From Phenylobacterium aquaticum (lineage in GTDB: Bacteria; Pseudomonadota; Alphaproteobacteria; Caulobacterales; Caulobacteraceae): 14,070 nucleotides of DNA. Location: contig NZ_CANCLE010000105.1 of the NCBI RefSeq assembly GCF_947378715.1, positions 1 through 14,070 of the forward strand, in the 5' to 3' direction. The position numbers were made by a program, and so were the translations under genes. Position 1 is the first letter of the stretch. Each line of letters opens with the position of its first letter. The notes under the pieces were generated by a model that was given only the letters and a program-made list of their open reading frames with translations, did no database searches and was not told the origin of the DNA. Below are positions 1 through 6,580 of this stretch, one piece after another.

Positions 1-1505
1 TCATAGCCGCCCAAGGCCGCCTCGACCGCGGCGATCGAGTCGAGGTCGAGGTGGTTGGTGGGTTCGTCCAGGATCAGCAGCTGGGGCGGACGTGTGGCGT
101 TGAGCACGCAGGCCAGCGCCGCCCTCAGACGCTCGCCGCCGCTGAGCGAGCCGATCTGACGGTCGGCGGCGGAGCCCCGGAACAGGAAGCGGGCCAGCGC
201 CGCGCGGGCGGTGTTGTCGCTGGCCTCCGGATTCAGGCGACGGAAGGCCTGGGCCAGGGTCTCGTCGTCACCCAGCATGGCGGTCTGCTGATCCAGCAAG
301 GCCGCCTCGACCCCGCGCGTCACCTGCCCTGAACCGGGCGTCAGCTGGCCGGTGGCCAGCCGGATCAGGCTGGTCTTGCCACTGCCGTTCGCCCCCGTCA
401 CCGCCACCCGCTCCGGCCCCGTCAGCCGCAGGTCCAGGCCGGTGATCAGCGGTGGGCCGCCCGGATAACCGAAGGCCACGTCCTCGAAAGCCAGGACGGT
501 CCGGCCCCCCGGCAGGCCGCAGGACGGCAGGTCAAACCCCAGGCGTCGCGAACGCTCCACCCGCCCCTGGGCGGCGGCGAGGTCAGCCTCGGCGGCGGCG
601 GCCTGGCGTTCCGCCAGCAATTGGGCGCGTCCGCCAGACATCTCGGCGCGCTCGGCCATGGCCCCCAGCATGATCTTCGGCTCGCTGCGCCGGGCGGCGA
701 AGCGCTTGCCGGCGGCGTCGCGGCGATCCTTGCGCTCTCGGGCCTGCTGGGCCTCCCGACCCACCCGCGCCAGGGCCCGTTCCGCCTCGGCCAGGTCTCG
801 CGCGGCGGCGGCCGCCTCCTCGGCCTTGCGGGCGGCATAGAGGTCGTAGTTCCCGCCATAGGTCCGCGCGCCCAGGCTGGTCAGCTCGACGATCCGGTCC
901 ATGGCCCGCAGCAGCTCACGGTCATGGCTGACCACGATCGCCCCGCCCTTCCAGCGCCGCAGCACCCGGATCACCAGGGCCCGAGCCTCGGCATCGAGAT
1001 TGTTGGTCGGTTCATCGAGCAGCAGCAGGTCCGGTTGGGCCACCAATAGACCCGCCAGGGCCACGCGGGTGACCTGGCCGCCGCTCAGTTCAGGCGCGGG
1101 CCGATCGAGGTCGAGGTCCGCCAAGCCCACCTCGGCGAGGGCTTCGGCAAGCCGCGCCTCCAGCGCCCAGTCGGCGTCGGCGAAGTCGTCGTCGCGCCCC
1201 TGCCCCGCCGCGATGCGGTCCAGACGCGCCAGGGATTCCGACACCCCCAGCAGGTCGCCCACCCGCGCGCCGGGCGGCGGACTGAGCGCCTGTCGCAGGA
1301 CGCCGACGTGGCCGCGCACGGCCACGGCGCCGGAGGCGGGACGGAGTTCACCCAGCATCAGGCGGATCAGGGTGGTCTTGCCCACCCCGTTGCGTCCGAC
1401 CAGGCCGGTGCGCTCGGCCCCGAAGGCCAGGGTCAGATTGTCGAGAAGGGGGTGACCGTCAGAGGTTTTGAAGCTGACGGCGTCGAGCGTGAGGAAGGCG
1501 GACAT
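1..1505 (-). CDS. ABC-F family ATP-binding protein, C-terminus cut by window edge
   Basis: This is a soluble twin-ATPase of the ABC-F family, whose members act on the ribosome as translation factors or antibiotic-protection proteins. 501 codons are visible before the left edge. ABC1 has Walker A GRNGVGKT at residues 37-44, signature LSGGQ at 140-144 and Walker B LLLLDEPTNNLD. ABC2 has GANGSGK at 371-377, signature LSGGE at 454-458 and LLILDEPTNHLD. There are no membrane segments. Between the domains, at about residues 210-320, is an Ala/Arg/Glu-rich helical linker, the part that reaches into the ribosome in this family. The ATG at 1505 begins MSAFLTLDAVSF, a normal family N-terminus, but has no good Shine-Dalgarno sequence and lies inside a short upstream ORF with a strong one. 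That arrangement suggests translational control and favours a resistance-type ABC-F over a housekeeping one (Uup, EttA), but the subfamily cannot be fixed by eye. The family assignment is very secure. Confidence 0.95.
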   Translation of the reverse strand, partial: MSAFLTLDAVSFKTSDGHPLLDNLTLAFGAERTGLVGRNGVGKTTLIRLMLGELRPASGAVAVRGHVGVLRQALSPPPGARVGDLLGVSESLARLDRIAAGQGRDDDFADADWALEARLAEALAEVGLADLDLDRPAPELSGGQVTRVALAGLLVAQPDLLLLDEPTNNLDAEARALVIRVLRRWKGGAIVVSHDRELLRAMDRIVELTSLGARTYGGNYDLYAARKAEEAAAAARDLAEAERALARVGREAQQARERKDRRDAAGKRFAARRSEPKIMLGAMAERAEMSGGRAQLLAERQAAAAEADLAAAQGRVERSRRLGFDLPSCGLPGGRTVLAFEDVAFGYPGGPPLITGLDLRLTGPERVAVTGANGSGKTSLIRLATGQLTPGSGQVTRGVEAALLDQQTAMLGDDETLAQAFRRLNPEASDNTARAALARFLFRGSAADRQIGSLSGGERLRAALACVLNATRPPQLLILDEPTNHLDLDSIAAVEAALGGY

Positions 1506-1563
1506 GGACGACCAGGGTTGCGTTGACGTTCAGGACGAGGCGGGTGTCCGTCACGTGGCGCAT
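1459..1563 (-). CDS. 34-codon upstream ORF overlapping the ABC-F start (possible regulatory leader peptide)
   Basis: The ATG at 1563 is preceded, at ideal spacing, by AAGGAG in the context CTGAAGGAGCCACGACC, the best ribosome-binding site in this leader. The peptide starts MRHVTDTRLVLNVNATLVVH, continues VRLPHARRRQLQNL and ends at TGA (1461-1459). It reads in a different frame from the ABC-F gene, whose ATG (1505) falls across codons 20 and 21, and it stops 46 bases inside that gene. Basic residues include an R-R-R run at codons 27-29; basic triplets of the R/K-x-R/K kind are known arrest sites for macrolide-bound ribosomes. The peptide has no recognisable domain. Short leader ORFs upstream of resistance ABC-F genes are an established mode of drug-sensing attenuation. 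That this ORF is translated, and what it senses, are inferences. Confidence 0.6.
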   Translation of the reverse strand: MRHVTDTRLVLNVNATLVVHVRLPHARRRQLQNL

Positions 1564-1592
1564 GGTCGTGGCTCCTTCAGCTCTTGCGTCCG

Positions 1593-1621
1593 GTTATAGG
1601 CCTGGCCGGCAAGTCGCGCAA
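1593..1621 (-). promoter_or_regulatory. Probable sigma-70-type promoter of the upstream ORF and ABC-F gene
   Basis: Read on the minus strand, TTGCGC (1621-1616) and TATAAC (1598-1593) are separated by exactly 17 bases. The -10 region also resembles the Caulobacter housekeeping form GCTANAWC. Transcription would start near 1586, about 23 bases before the ATG of the leader ORF, so the short ORF and the ABC-F gene would share one transcript with a very short leader. Confidence 0.6.
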
Positions 1622-1669
1622 ATCGGACATGGCGCCCCGCGCGGGCTTGCAGATCGCGCGGAACACCCG

Positions 1670-1682
1670 AATTTGACCGCAA
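1670..1682 (+). promoter_or_regulatory. Candidate Ada box upstream of ada
   Basis: AATTTGACCGCAA matches AAT-N6-GCAA, the pattern of the Ada-binding site in front of E. coli ada (AAT-TAAAGC-GCAA). It lies 67 bases upstream of the chosen ada start codon. If the weak -10 at 1714-1719 is right, the box spans about -56 to -44, where methylated Ada could activate as at its own promoter in E. coli. The pattern has only seven fixed bases, so a chance match is possible, but it is in the right place and orientation for self-activation. Confidence 0.5.
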
Positions 1683-1713
1683 GAGCCGGAGTTCGGCCCG
1701 TCTGCGGGAGCCC

Positions 1714-1719
1714 TAAACA
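1714..1719 (+). promoter_or_regulatory. Tentative -10 element of the ada operon
   Basis: TAAACA, in the context CCCTAAACATGG, is the best -10-like hexamer between the Ada box and ada, with no good -35 in front of it. A poor -35 is what an activator-dependent promoter would show. Transcription would begin near 1726, which excludes the upstream ATG at 1719 as a start codon. Confidence 0.3.
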
Positions 1720-1748
1720 TGGTCTCAAGACATCCGAAGGAGCTTGAG

Positions 1749-2798
1749 ATGCTGAGCCAGACACCCCTCGACGACACCCGCTGGGCGGCCGTGGTCGGCC
1801 GCGACCCCGAGGCAGGGTTCTACTATTCGGTCCGCACCACCGGCGTCTATTGCCGCCCCGCCTGCGCCGCCCGCCTGGCGCGCCGCGAGAACGTCGCCTT
1901 CCACGCCACACCGGCTGAGGCCGAGGCCGCCGGCTTCCGCCCGTGCAAGCGTTGCAAGCCCACGCAGGCGCCGCAGGCCGAGCGCTATGCCGAGACCGTG
2001 GCCGCCGCCTGCCGGGCCATCGAGGCCGCCGAGACCCCGCCCAGCCTGGACGCCCTGGCCCAGGCGGCGGGCCTGAGCCCGCACCACTTCCATCGGGTGT
2101 TCAAGTCCGTGGCCGGGGTGACGCCAGGCGCCTACGCCAAGGCCCACCGCGCCGCCCGGGTCCGCGAGGAGCTGGGCCGATCGGCCACCGTGACCGAGGC
2201 CATCTATGACGCCGGCTTCAATTCCGGCGGCCGGTTCTACGAAACCTCGACCCAGGTGCTGGGCATGACCCCGACCCGGTTCCGCAAGGGCGGCGAGGCC
2301 ACCACCATCCGCTTCGCCGTGGGCCAGTGTTCCCTGGGCGCCATATTGGTCGCCACCACCGACAAGGGGGTCTGCGCCATCCTGATGGGCGATGATCCCG
2401 ACGCCCTGGTTCGCGACCTGCAGGACCGCTTCGCCCGCGCCGAACTGGTCGGCGGCGACGCGGCCTTCGAGGCCACCATGGCCCGGGTCGTGGGCCTGGT
2501 GGAACAGCCCCGCGCCGGCCTCGACCTGCCGCTCGACGTGCGCGGCACGGCCTTCCAGCAGCGGGTCTGGCAGGCCCTGACCGAGATCCAGGCCGGGCGA
2601 ACGGCGAGCTATGCCGATATCGCCGCCCGGATCGGCCAGCCTCGCGCCGTCCGCGCCGTGGCCCAGGCCTGCGCCGCCAATGCGCTGGCGGTCGCCATCC
2701 CTTGCCATCGCGTGGTCCGCAACGACGGGGCGCTGTCCGGCTATCGCTGGGGTGTGGAGCGCAAGCGCGTCCTGCTGGAACGGGAGGCGGCGGCGTGA
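1749..2798 (+). CDS. ada: Ada: bifunctional DNA alkylation-repair methyltransferase and transcriptional activator
   Basis: Ada removes methyl groups from O6-methylguanine and from DNA phosphotriesters by irreversible transfer to its own cysteines; methylation of the N-terminal cysteine turns it into an activator of repair genes. All three parts are present in 349 residues. The N-terminal zinc domain has GVYCRPAC and RPCKRC, giving C35, C39, C66 and C69, with C35 as the expected phosphotriester acceptor (E. coli Cys38). The AraC-type helix-turn-helix region spans about residues 80-180 (LDALAQAAGLSPHHFHRVF; GFNSGGRFYE). The C-terminal methyltransferase has the active-site motif PCHRV at 318-322 with C319. 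I chose the ATG at 1749 because GAAGGAG lies 6 bases before it and the protein then begins like other Ada proteins; the in-frame ATG at 1719 has no such site. It is the first gene of a three-gene operon and is probably self-activated. It diverges from the ABC-F gene. Confidence 0.97.
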   Translation: MLSQTPLDDTRWAAVVGRDPEAGFYYSVRTTGVYCRPACAARLARRENVAFHATPAEAEAAGFRPCKRCKPTQAPQAERYAETVAAACRAIEAAETPPSLDALAQAAGLSPHHFHRVFKSVAGVTPGAYAKAHRAARVREELGRSATVTEAIYDAGFNSGGRFYETSTQVLGMTPTRFRKGGEATTIRFAVGQCSLGAILVATTDKGVCAILMGDDPDALVRDLQDRFARAELVGGDAAFEATMARVVGLVEQPRAGLDLPLDVRGTAFQQRVWQALTEIQAGRTASYADIAARIGQPRAVRAVAQACAANALAVAIPCHRVVRNDGALSGYRWGVERKRVLLEREAAA

Positions 2799-3529
2799 GC
2801 GCGCTCGCCCTCCAGCGCCCCGTCAACCTCGCCGCCCGTATCGCCGACGTCGACTGGCCCGGCGTGGAGACCGAACTCGACGCCCGGGGCTGCGCCCTCT
2901 TGCCGGGCCTGCTGACGCCGCAGGACTGCGCGGCGGCTGCCGCGCTCTATGACCACCCGGCGGGCTTTCGCAGCCGGGTGGTGATGAGCCGCCACGGCTT
3001 CGGGCGGGGCGAGTATCAGTATTTCGCCTATCCCCTGCCCGACCTGGTCCAGACCCTGCGCGAGGCGACCTATTCGAGGCTCGCGCCGATCGCCAACCGC
3101 TGGAACCAACGCATGGGGATCGACATCGACTATCCCGCCGACCATGCCGCGTTCCTGGCCCGCTGCCACGACGCGGGTCAGGTCCGGCCGACCCCATTGC
3201 TGCTGCGCTACGGGCCGCAGGACTACAACTGCCTGCACCAGGACCTCTATGGCGAGCACGTCTTCCCGCTGCAGGTGGCGGTGCTGCTGTCGGAGCCCGG
3301 GCGCGATTTCACCGGCGGCGAGTTCGTGCTCACCGAACAGCGGCCGCGCATGCAGTCCCGCGTGGAGGTCGCCCCGCTGCGCCAGGGCGACGCCCTGATC
3401 TTCGCCGTCAACACCCGGCCGGTGACTGGCTCACGCGGATCCTATCGCGTAGCCCTGCGCCATGGAGTCAGCCGGGTTCGATCCGGCGCCCGCCACACCC
3501 TTGGCGTCATCTTCCACGACGCCCTCTAG
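2795..3529 (+). CDS. 2-oxoglutarate/Fe(II)-dependent oxygenase (COG3826-like), second gene of the ada operon
   Basis: This 244-residue cytosolic protein has the double-stranded beta-helix oxygenase signature. The iron triad is HQD (H148, D150) plus H223 in RHGVSRVRSGARHTLG, with R233 ten residues further on as the likely 2-oxoglutarate carboxylate ligand. The segment LRYGPQDYNCLHQDLYG and the ending GVIFHDA are typical of the COG3826-like group. It starts at GTG 2795, whose bases overlap the ada stop (GTGA), with GGGAGG 7 bases upstream inside ada, so it is translationally coupled to ada. The position suggests oxidative dealkylation of DNA or another alkylation-linked role, similar to AlkB. 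However, the sequence is not a typical AlkB and could equally be a protein hydroxylase, so I give no symbol. The fold is well supported; the substrate is inferred from context only. Confidence 0.88.
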   Translation: MSALALQRPVNLAARIADVDWPGVETELDARGCALLPGLLTPQDCAAAAALYDHPAGFRSRVVMSRHGFGRGEYQYFAYPLPDLVQTLREATYSRLAPIANRWNQRMGIDIDYPADHAAFLARCHDAGQVRPTPLLLRYGPQDYNCLHQDLYGEHVFPLQVAVLLSEPGRDFTGGEFVLTEQRPRMQSRVEVAPLRQGDALIFAVNTRPVTGSRGSYRVALRHGVSRVRSGARHTLGVIFHDAL

Positions 3530-3548
3530 CCAGCTCAAGGACACAGCC

Positions 3549-4019
3549 ATGACCTATGTCATCAGCGGCCTGCCGGTCGCGGAATTCCAACCCCTGTTCG
3601 GCTTGTCGGACACGGACCTCGCCGCGCGTGGCGTCATCCGGATGACCGCCGACGCGCCCCTCGGCTTTCCCTGCCGCATCACCCTGGCCGACGCCCGGCC
3701 CGGCGAGACCCTGCTGCTGCTGAACCACGAGTATCAGCCGGCGCGGAGCCCCTATCGCGGCCGCCACGCCATCTTCGTCAATGAGGCGGCGGCCGAGACC
3801 GCGCGGTTCGTGGATGAAGTTCCGCCGGTGCTGACCGTCCGCAAGGCGATCTCCATCCGCGCCTTCGACGAGGCCGGCATGATCCTCGACGCCGATCTCG
3901 CCGCCGGCGACGAGATCGAGCCCCTGATCCTGCGCCTGCTCGACAATCCGGACGCGGCCTATCTCCACGCCCACAATGCAGGCCGTGGCTGCTATGCGGC
4001 CCGGATCGACCGGAGCTAG
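3549..4019 (+). CDS. DUF1203 family protein, third gene of the ada operon
   Basis: This is a 156-residue soluble protein with no signal peptide or membrane segment. The C-terminal block YLHAHNAGRGCYAARIDR (histidine, asparagine, glycine-rich turn, cysteine) and the middle LLLNHEYQPARSPYRG are what I recognise as DUF1203, whose molecular function is unknown. It starts at ATG 3549, with CAAGGA 7 bases upstream and 19 bases after the previous stop, so it should be co-transcribed with ada and the oxygenase. The conserved His, Asn and Cys near the C-terminus could form a metal or catalytic site, but that is a guess. Its placement suggests a part in the response to alkylating agents. Confidence 0.85.
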   Translation: MTYVISGLPVAEFQPLFGLSDTDLAARGVIRMTADAPLGFPCRITLADARPGETLLLLNHEYQPARSPYRGRHAIFVNEAAAETARFVDEVPPVLTVRKAISIRAFDEAGMILDADLAAGDEIEPLILRLLDNPDAAYLHAHNAGRGCYAARIDRS

Positions 4020-4079
4020 ACCTTGCATCGGCGGTCGGACAGGGCTCACCCTCCGGGATCAGTTCCCCGGGGAGACTTC

Positions 4080-5312
4080 ATGCGCCGTTCGACCGTTCCG
4101 CTCGCCCTCCTGATGGCCGTCTGCGCGACCGGGGCGCTCGCCGCCAAGCCGGCGCCCAAGGCCAAGCCCCTGCCCGCCTGGGCTGTCGCCCATCGCGACG
4201 CCATCGTGCTCGACACCCACTATGACACCCCGGCCAACTTCCACATTCCCGGTTGGGACATCCTCGATCGCCACGACTACGCCGCCGATGGCAGCCAGGT
4301 GGACCTGCCGCGCATGATCGAGGGCGGGGTCGATGGCGGCTTCTTCGCGATCTTCACGCCCCAGGGCGCGCGCGGCGTAGCGGGTAACGCCCAGGCCCGC
4401 GACTTCGGCCTGGTCCGCGCCACCGAGATCCACGAGATGGTCGCCAAGCATGGCGCCCAGTTCGCCATCGCGCTCAAGGCCGCCGACGCTCAGGCGATCC
4501 TGGCCCAGAACAAGCGCTTCGTATTTCTGAGCATGGAGAACGGCTCGCCGGTGGCCGGCGACATCAGCCTGATGCAGAGCTTCTACGCCCTGGGCGTGCG
4601 GATGATGGGGCCGGTCCACTTCCTCAACAATGACCTGGCCGATTCCGCCACGGACAAGCCGGAATGGGGCGGGCTGTCGCCCAAGGGCAAGGACTTCGTG
4701 GCCGAGGCCAACCGCCTGGGCATCGTGCTCGACGCCTCGCACGCCTCGGACCAGGTGCTGGATCAGATGCTGGCGCTGTCCAAGGCGCCGATCATCCTGT
4801 CGCACTCCGGGTGCCGGGCGATCTTCGACCATCCGCGCAATATCGACGACGCCCATCTGAAGGCGCTCGCCGCCCATGGCGGGGTCATCCAGATCAACGC
4901 CTTCTCGAACTACATGGCGCCGACGCTGCACATCCCCGAGCGCGACGCGGCCATGGGCGCCCTGATGAAGCAGGTGGGCTTCAACGGCCGCGACATGACG
5001 CCCGACCAGCGCAAGGCCTTCATCGCCGGCAAGAAGCCGATCGACGCCAAGTGGCCTGTGCCCCGCGCCAATCTCGACGACTACATGAAGCACATGCTGC
5101 ACGCGATCCAGGTGGCCGGCATCGACCATGTCGGCGTCTCCGGCGACTTCGACGGCGGCGGCGGCATCGACGGCCTCGACAGCGTCGCCGACTATCCCAA
5201 GATCACGGAGCGGCTGATCGCCGCCGGCTACAGCAAGGCCGACGTCGCCAAGATCTGGGGCGGCAACGCCCTTCGCGTCCTGACCGAGGTCGAGGCCGCG
5301 AAGGGGAAGTAG
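4080..5312 (+). CDS. Exported M19 (membrane/renal dipeptidase family) dipeptidase
   Basis: M19 enzymes are binuclear zinc amidohydrolase-fold peptidases that cut dipeptides, including D-amino-acid-containing ones. The N-terminus is a classical signal peptide: MRRS, a hydrophobic core, then cleavage after GALA at about residue 21; Cys15 is not in a lipobox. The zinc and catalytic residues are in the expected order: H47 and D49 in DTHYD, E153 in SMENG, H221 in DASHASD, H242 in LSHSG and D356 in GDFDG. The 410-residue length is normal and the protein is complete. The ATG at 4080 has GGGGAG 5 bases upstream and leaves the signal peptide at the extreme N-terminus. It lies 60 bases after DUF1203, so read-through from the ada operon is possible, although its periplasmic peptide-turnover role is unrelated. 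Its stop is only 3 bases from that of the convergent dehydrogenase gene. Confidence 0.95.
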   Translation: MRRSTVPLALLMAVCATGALAAKPAPKAKPLPAWAVAHRDAIVLDTHYDTPANFHIPGWDILDRHDYAADGSQVDLPRMIEGGVDGGFFAIFTPQGARGVAGNAQARDFGLVRATEIHEMVAKHGAQFAIALKAADAQAILAQNKRFVFLSMENGSPVAGDISLMQSFYALGVRMMGPVHFLNNDLADSATDKPEWGGLSPKGKDFVAEANRLGIVLDASHASDQVLDQMLALSKAPIILSHSGCRAIFDHPRNIDDAHLKALAAHGGVIQINAFSNYMAPTLHIPERDAAMGALMKQVGFNGRDMTPDQRKAFIAGKKPIDAKWPVPRANLDDYMKHMLHAIQVAGIDHVGVSGDFDGGGGIDGLDSVADYPKITERLIAAGYSKADVAKIWGGNALRVLTEVEAAKGK

Positions 5313-5315
5313 CCC

Positions 5316-6569
5316 CTATCTTCCGCTGGTCGGGATGTCCTTGAAGGCCACGTCCTTATCGACCCGGATGTCGCCGGGCAGGCCCAGCACGCGCTCGGCG
5401 ATGATGTTGCGCAGGATCTCGTCCGTACCGCCTTCGACCCGGGTGGCGGGCGAGCGCAGCAGCATGGCCTGGAACCGCGCGGCGGCCTCGGCCTGGTCCG
5501 GATCGCTGATCACTCCGGCCTGGCCCTGCAGGTCCAGGGCGAACATCGCCAGCTCCTGCATGGAGGCGCCCGCCACCAGCTTGCCGATGGAATTTTCCGG
5601 CCCTGGGGTCTCGCCCTTGGAGAGCGCGCTGATCGCCCGCATGCCGGTGAACCTCAGGCCGCTGGCCTTGACCGCGAACTGGGCCAGGCGCGAGCGCACC
5701 ATGCGGTCGTCGGCGGCCGGGCCGTCCTCGGTCTGGAAGTTCAGGCAATAGTCGAAGAGCTCGGGGAACCCCGTCGGCATGCCCGACCCGATCGACAGCC
5801 GCTCGTTCATCAGGGTGGTCAGGGAGACCTTCCAGCCCTCGCCTACCGCGCCCAGCCGCTGGTTGTCGGGGATGCGGACCTCGTTGAAGAACACCTCGTT
5901 GAAGCCCGACTGGCCATTGGCCTGCTTGATCGGCCGGATCTCGATGCCCGGCGACTTCATCGACAGCCAGAACATGGTCAGGCCCTTGTGCTTGGGCACA
6001 TTGGGGTCGGTCCGGGTGATCAGGATGCCGTAGTCGGAGTTCTGGGCGCCGCTCGTCCAGATCTTTTGGCCCTGGATGATCCAGTCGCCGGAGCCGTCAT
6101 TGGCCGGCTCGGCCTTGGTGCGCAGACCCGCAAGGTCGGAGCCGCCGGCCGGTTCGGAGAACAGCTGGCACCAGACTTCGTCGCCTGACGCCATGGCCGG
6201 CAGCAGCTTGCGCTTATGCTCCTCCAGCGCCCAGGCCATCAGGGTCGGGCCGCACATGCCGTGGCCGATGGTGAACAGGCCGCCGAGCGTGCCATAGGCG
6301 CCCTCCTCCTGGCCCCAGATCACCCGCTCGATCGGGGTGGCGCCGCGACCGCCATACTCCTTGGGCCAGTGCAGGCAGGCCCAGCCCGCCTCGGCTTTCC
6401 TGGCCTGCCAGGCCTTGGCGGCGGTGATCGGGTCCTCGCTCTTCAGGCCCATGTTGCCGAAGCTCGACTGCTTCAGTTCCGCCTCCAGGTGCGTCGGGGC
6501 GTTGGCGGCGATCCAGGCGCGGACCTGGCTGCGGAAAGCGGCTTCTTCGGGGGTGTCGTCGAAGTTCAT
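5316..6569 (-). CDS. Acyl-CoA dehydrogenase, probable catalytic subunit of a heteromeric pair
   Basis: This is a 417-residue flavoprotein of the acyl-CoA dehydrogenase superfamily, which introduces an alpha-beta double bond into acyl-CoA thioesters and passes electrons to ETF. Visible motifs are PKEYGGRG, the flavin/substrate segment CQLFSEPAGGSDLAGL, GQKIWTSGAQNSDYGILITR and the C-terminal EGGTDEILRNIIAERVLGLP. E256 in LMNERL occupies the place of the catalytic glutamate of isovaleryl-CoA dehydrogenase and of catalytic subunits of paired actinobacterial enzymes. The medium-chain-type position in the C-terminal loop is Gly here (aligned by eye). The ATG at 6569 (MNFDDTPEE) has GAGGA 8 bases upstream and gives the normal N-terminus; longer in-frame readings overlap the upstream gene. 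It is the second gene of a two-gene operon, 11 bases after its partner. The substrate is unknown; such pairs often act on branched or ring-bearing acyl-CoAs. Confidence 0.93.
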   Translation of the reverse strand: MNFDDTPEEAAFRSQVRAWIAANAPTHLEAELKQSSFGNMGLKSEDPITAAKAWQARKAEAGWACLHWPKEYGGRGATPIERVIWGQEEGAYGTLGGLFTIGHGMCGPTLMAWALEEHKRKLLPAMASGDEVWCQLFSEPAGGSDLAGLRTKAEPANDGSGDWIIQGQKIWTSGAQNSDYGILITRTDPNVPKHKGLTMFWLSMKSPGIEIRPIKQANGQSGFNEVFFNEVRIPDNQRLGAVGEGWKVSLTTLMNERLSIGSGMPTGFPELFDYCLNFQTEDGPAADDRMVRSRLAQFAVKASGLRFTGMRAISALSKGETPGPENSIGKLVAGASMQELAMFALDLQGQAGVISDPDQAEAAARFQAMLLRSPATRVEGGTDEILRNIIAERVLGLPGDIRVDKDVAFKDIPTSGR

Positions 6570-6580
6570 GATCAGGGTCC

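Noticed and set aside
1719..1748. In-frame ATG 10 codons upstream of the chosen ada start
   Set aside because: It has no ribosome-binding site, lies next to or upstream of the likely transcription start, and the extra residues are not part of Ada; GAAGGAG directly precedes the ATG at 1749.
2702..2794. Longer reading of the oxygenase gene starting inside ada
   Set aside because: It would overlap the ada methyltransferase core by 31 codons. The GTG at 2795 overlaps the ada stop and has GGGAGG at good spacing.
4053..4070. Short stem CCGGG/CCCGG near the dipeptidase ribosome-binding site
   Set aside because: Only about 5 solid pairs; expected by chance in DNA this GC-rich, so not claimed as a terminator or switch.
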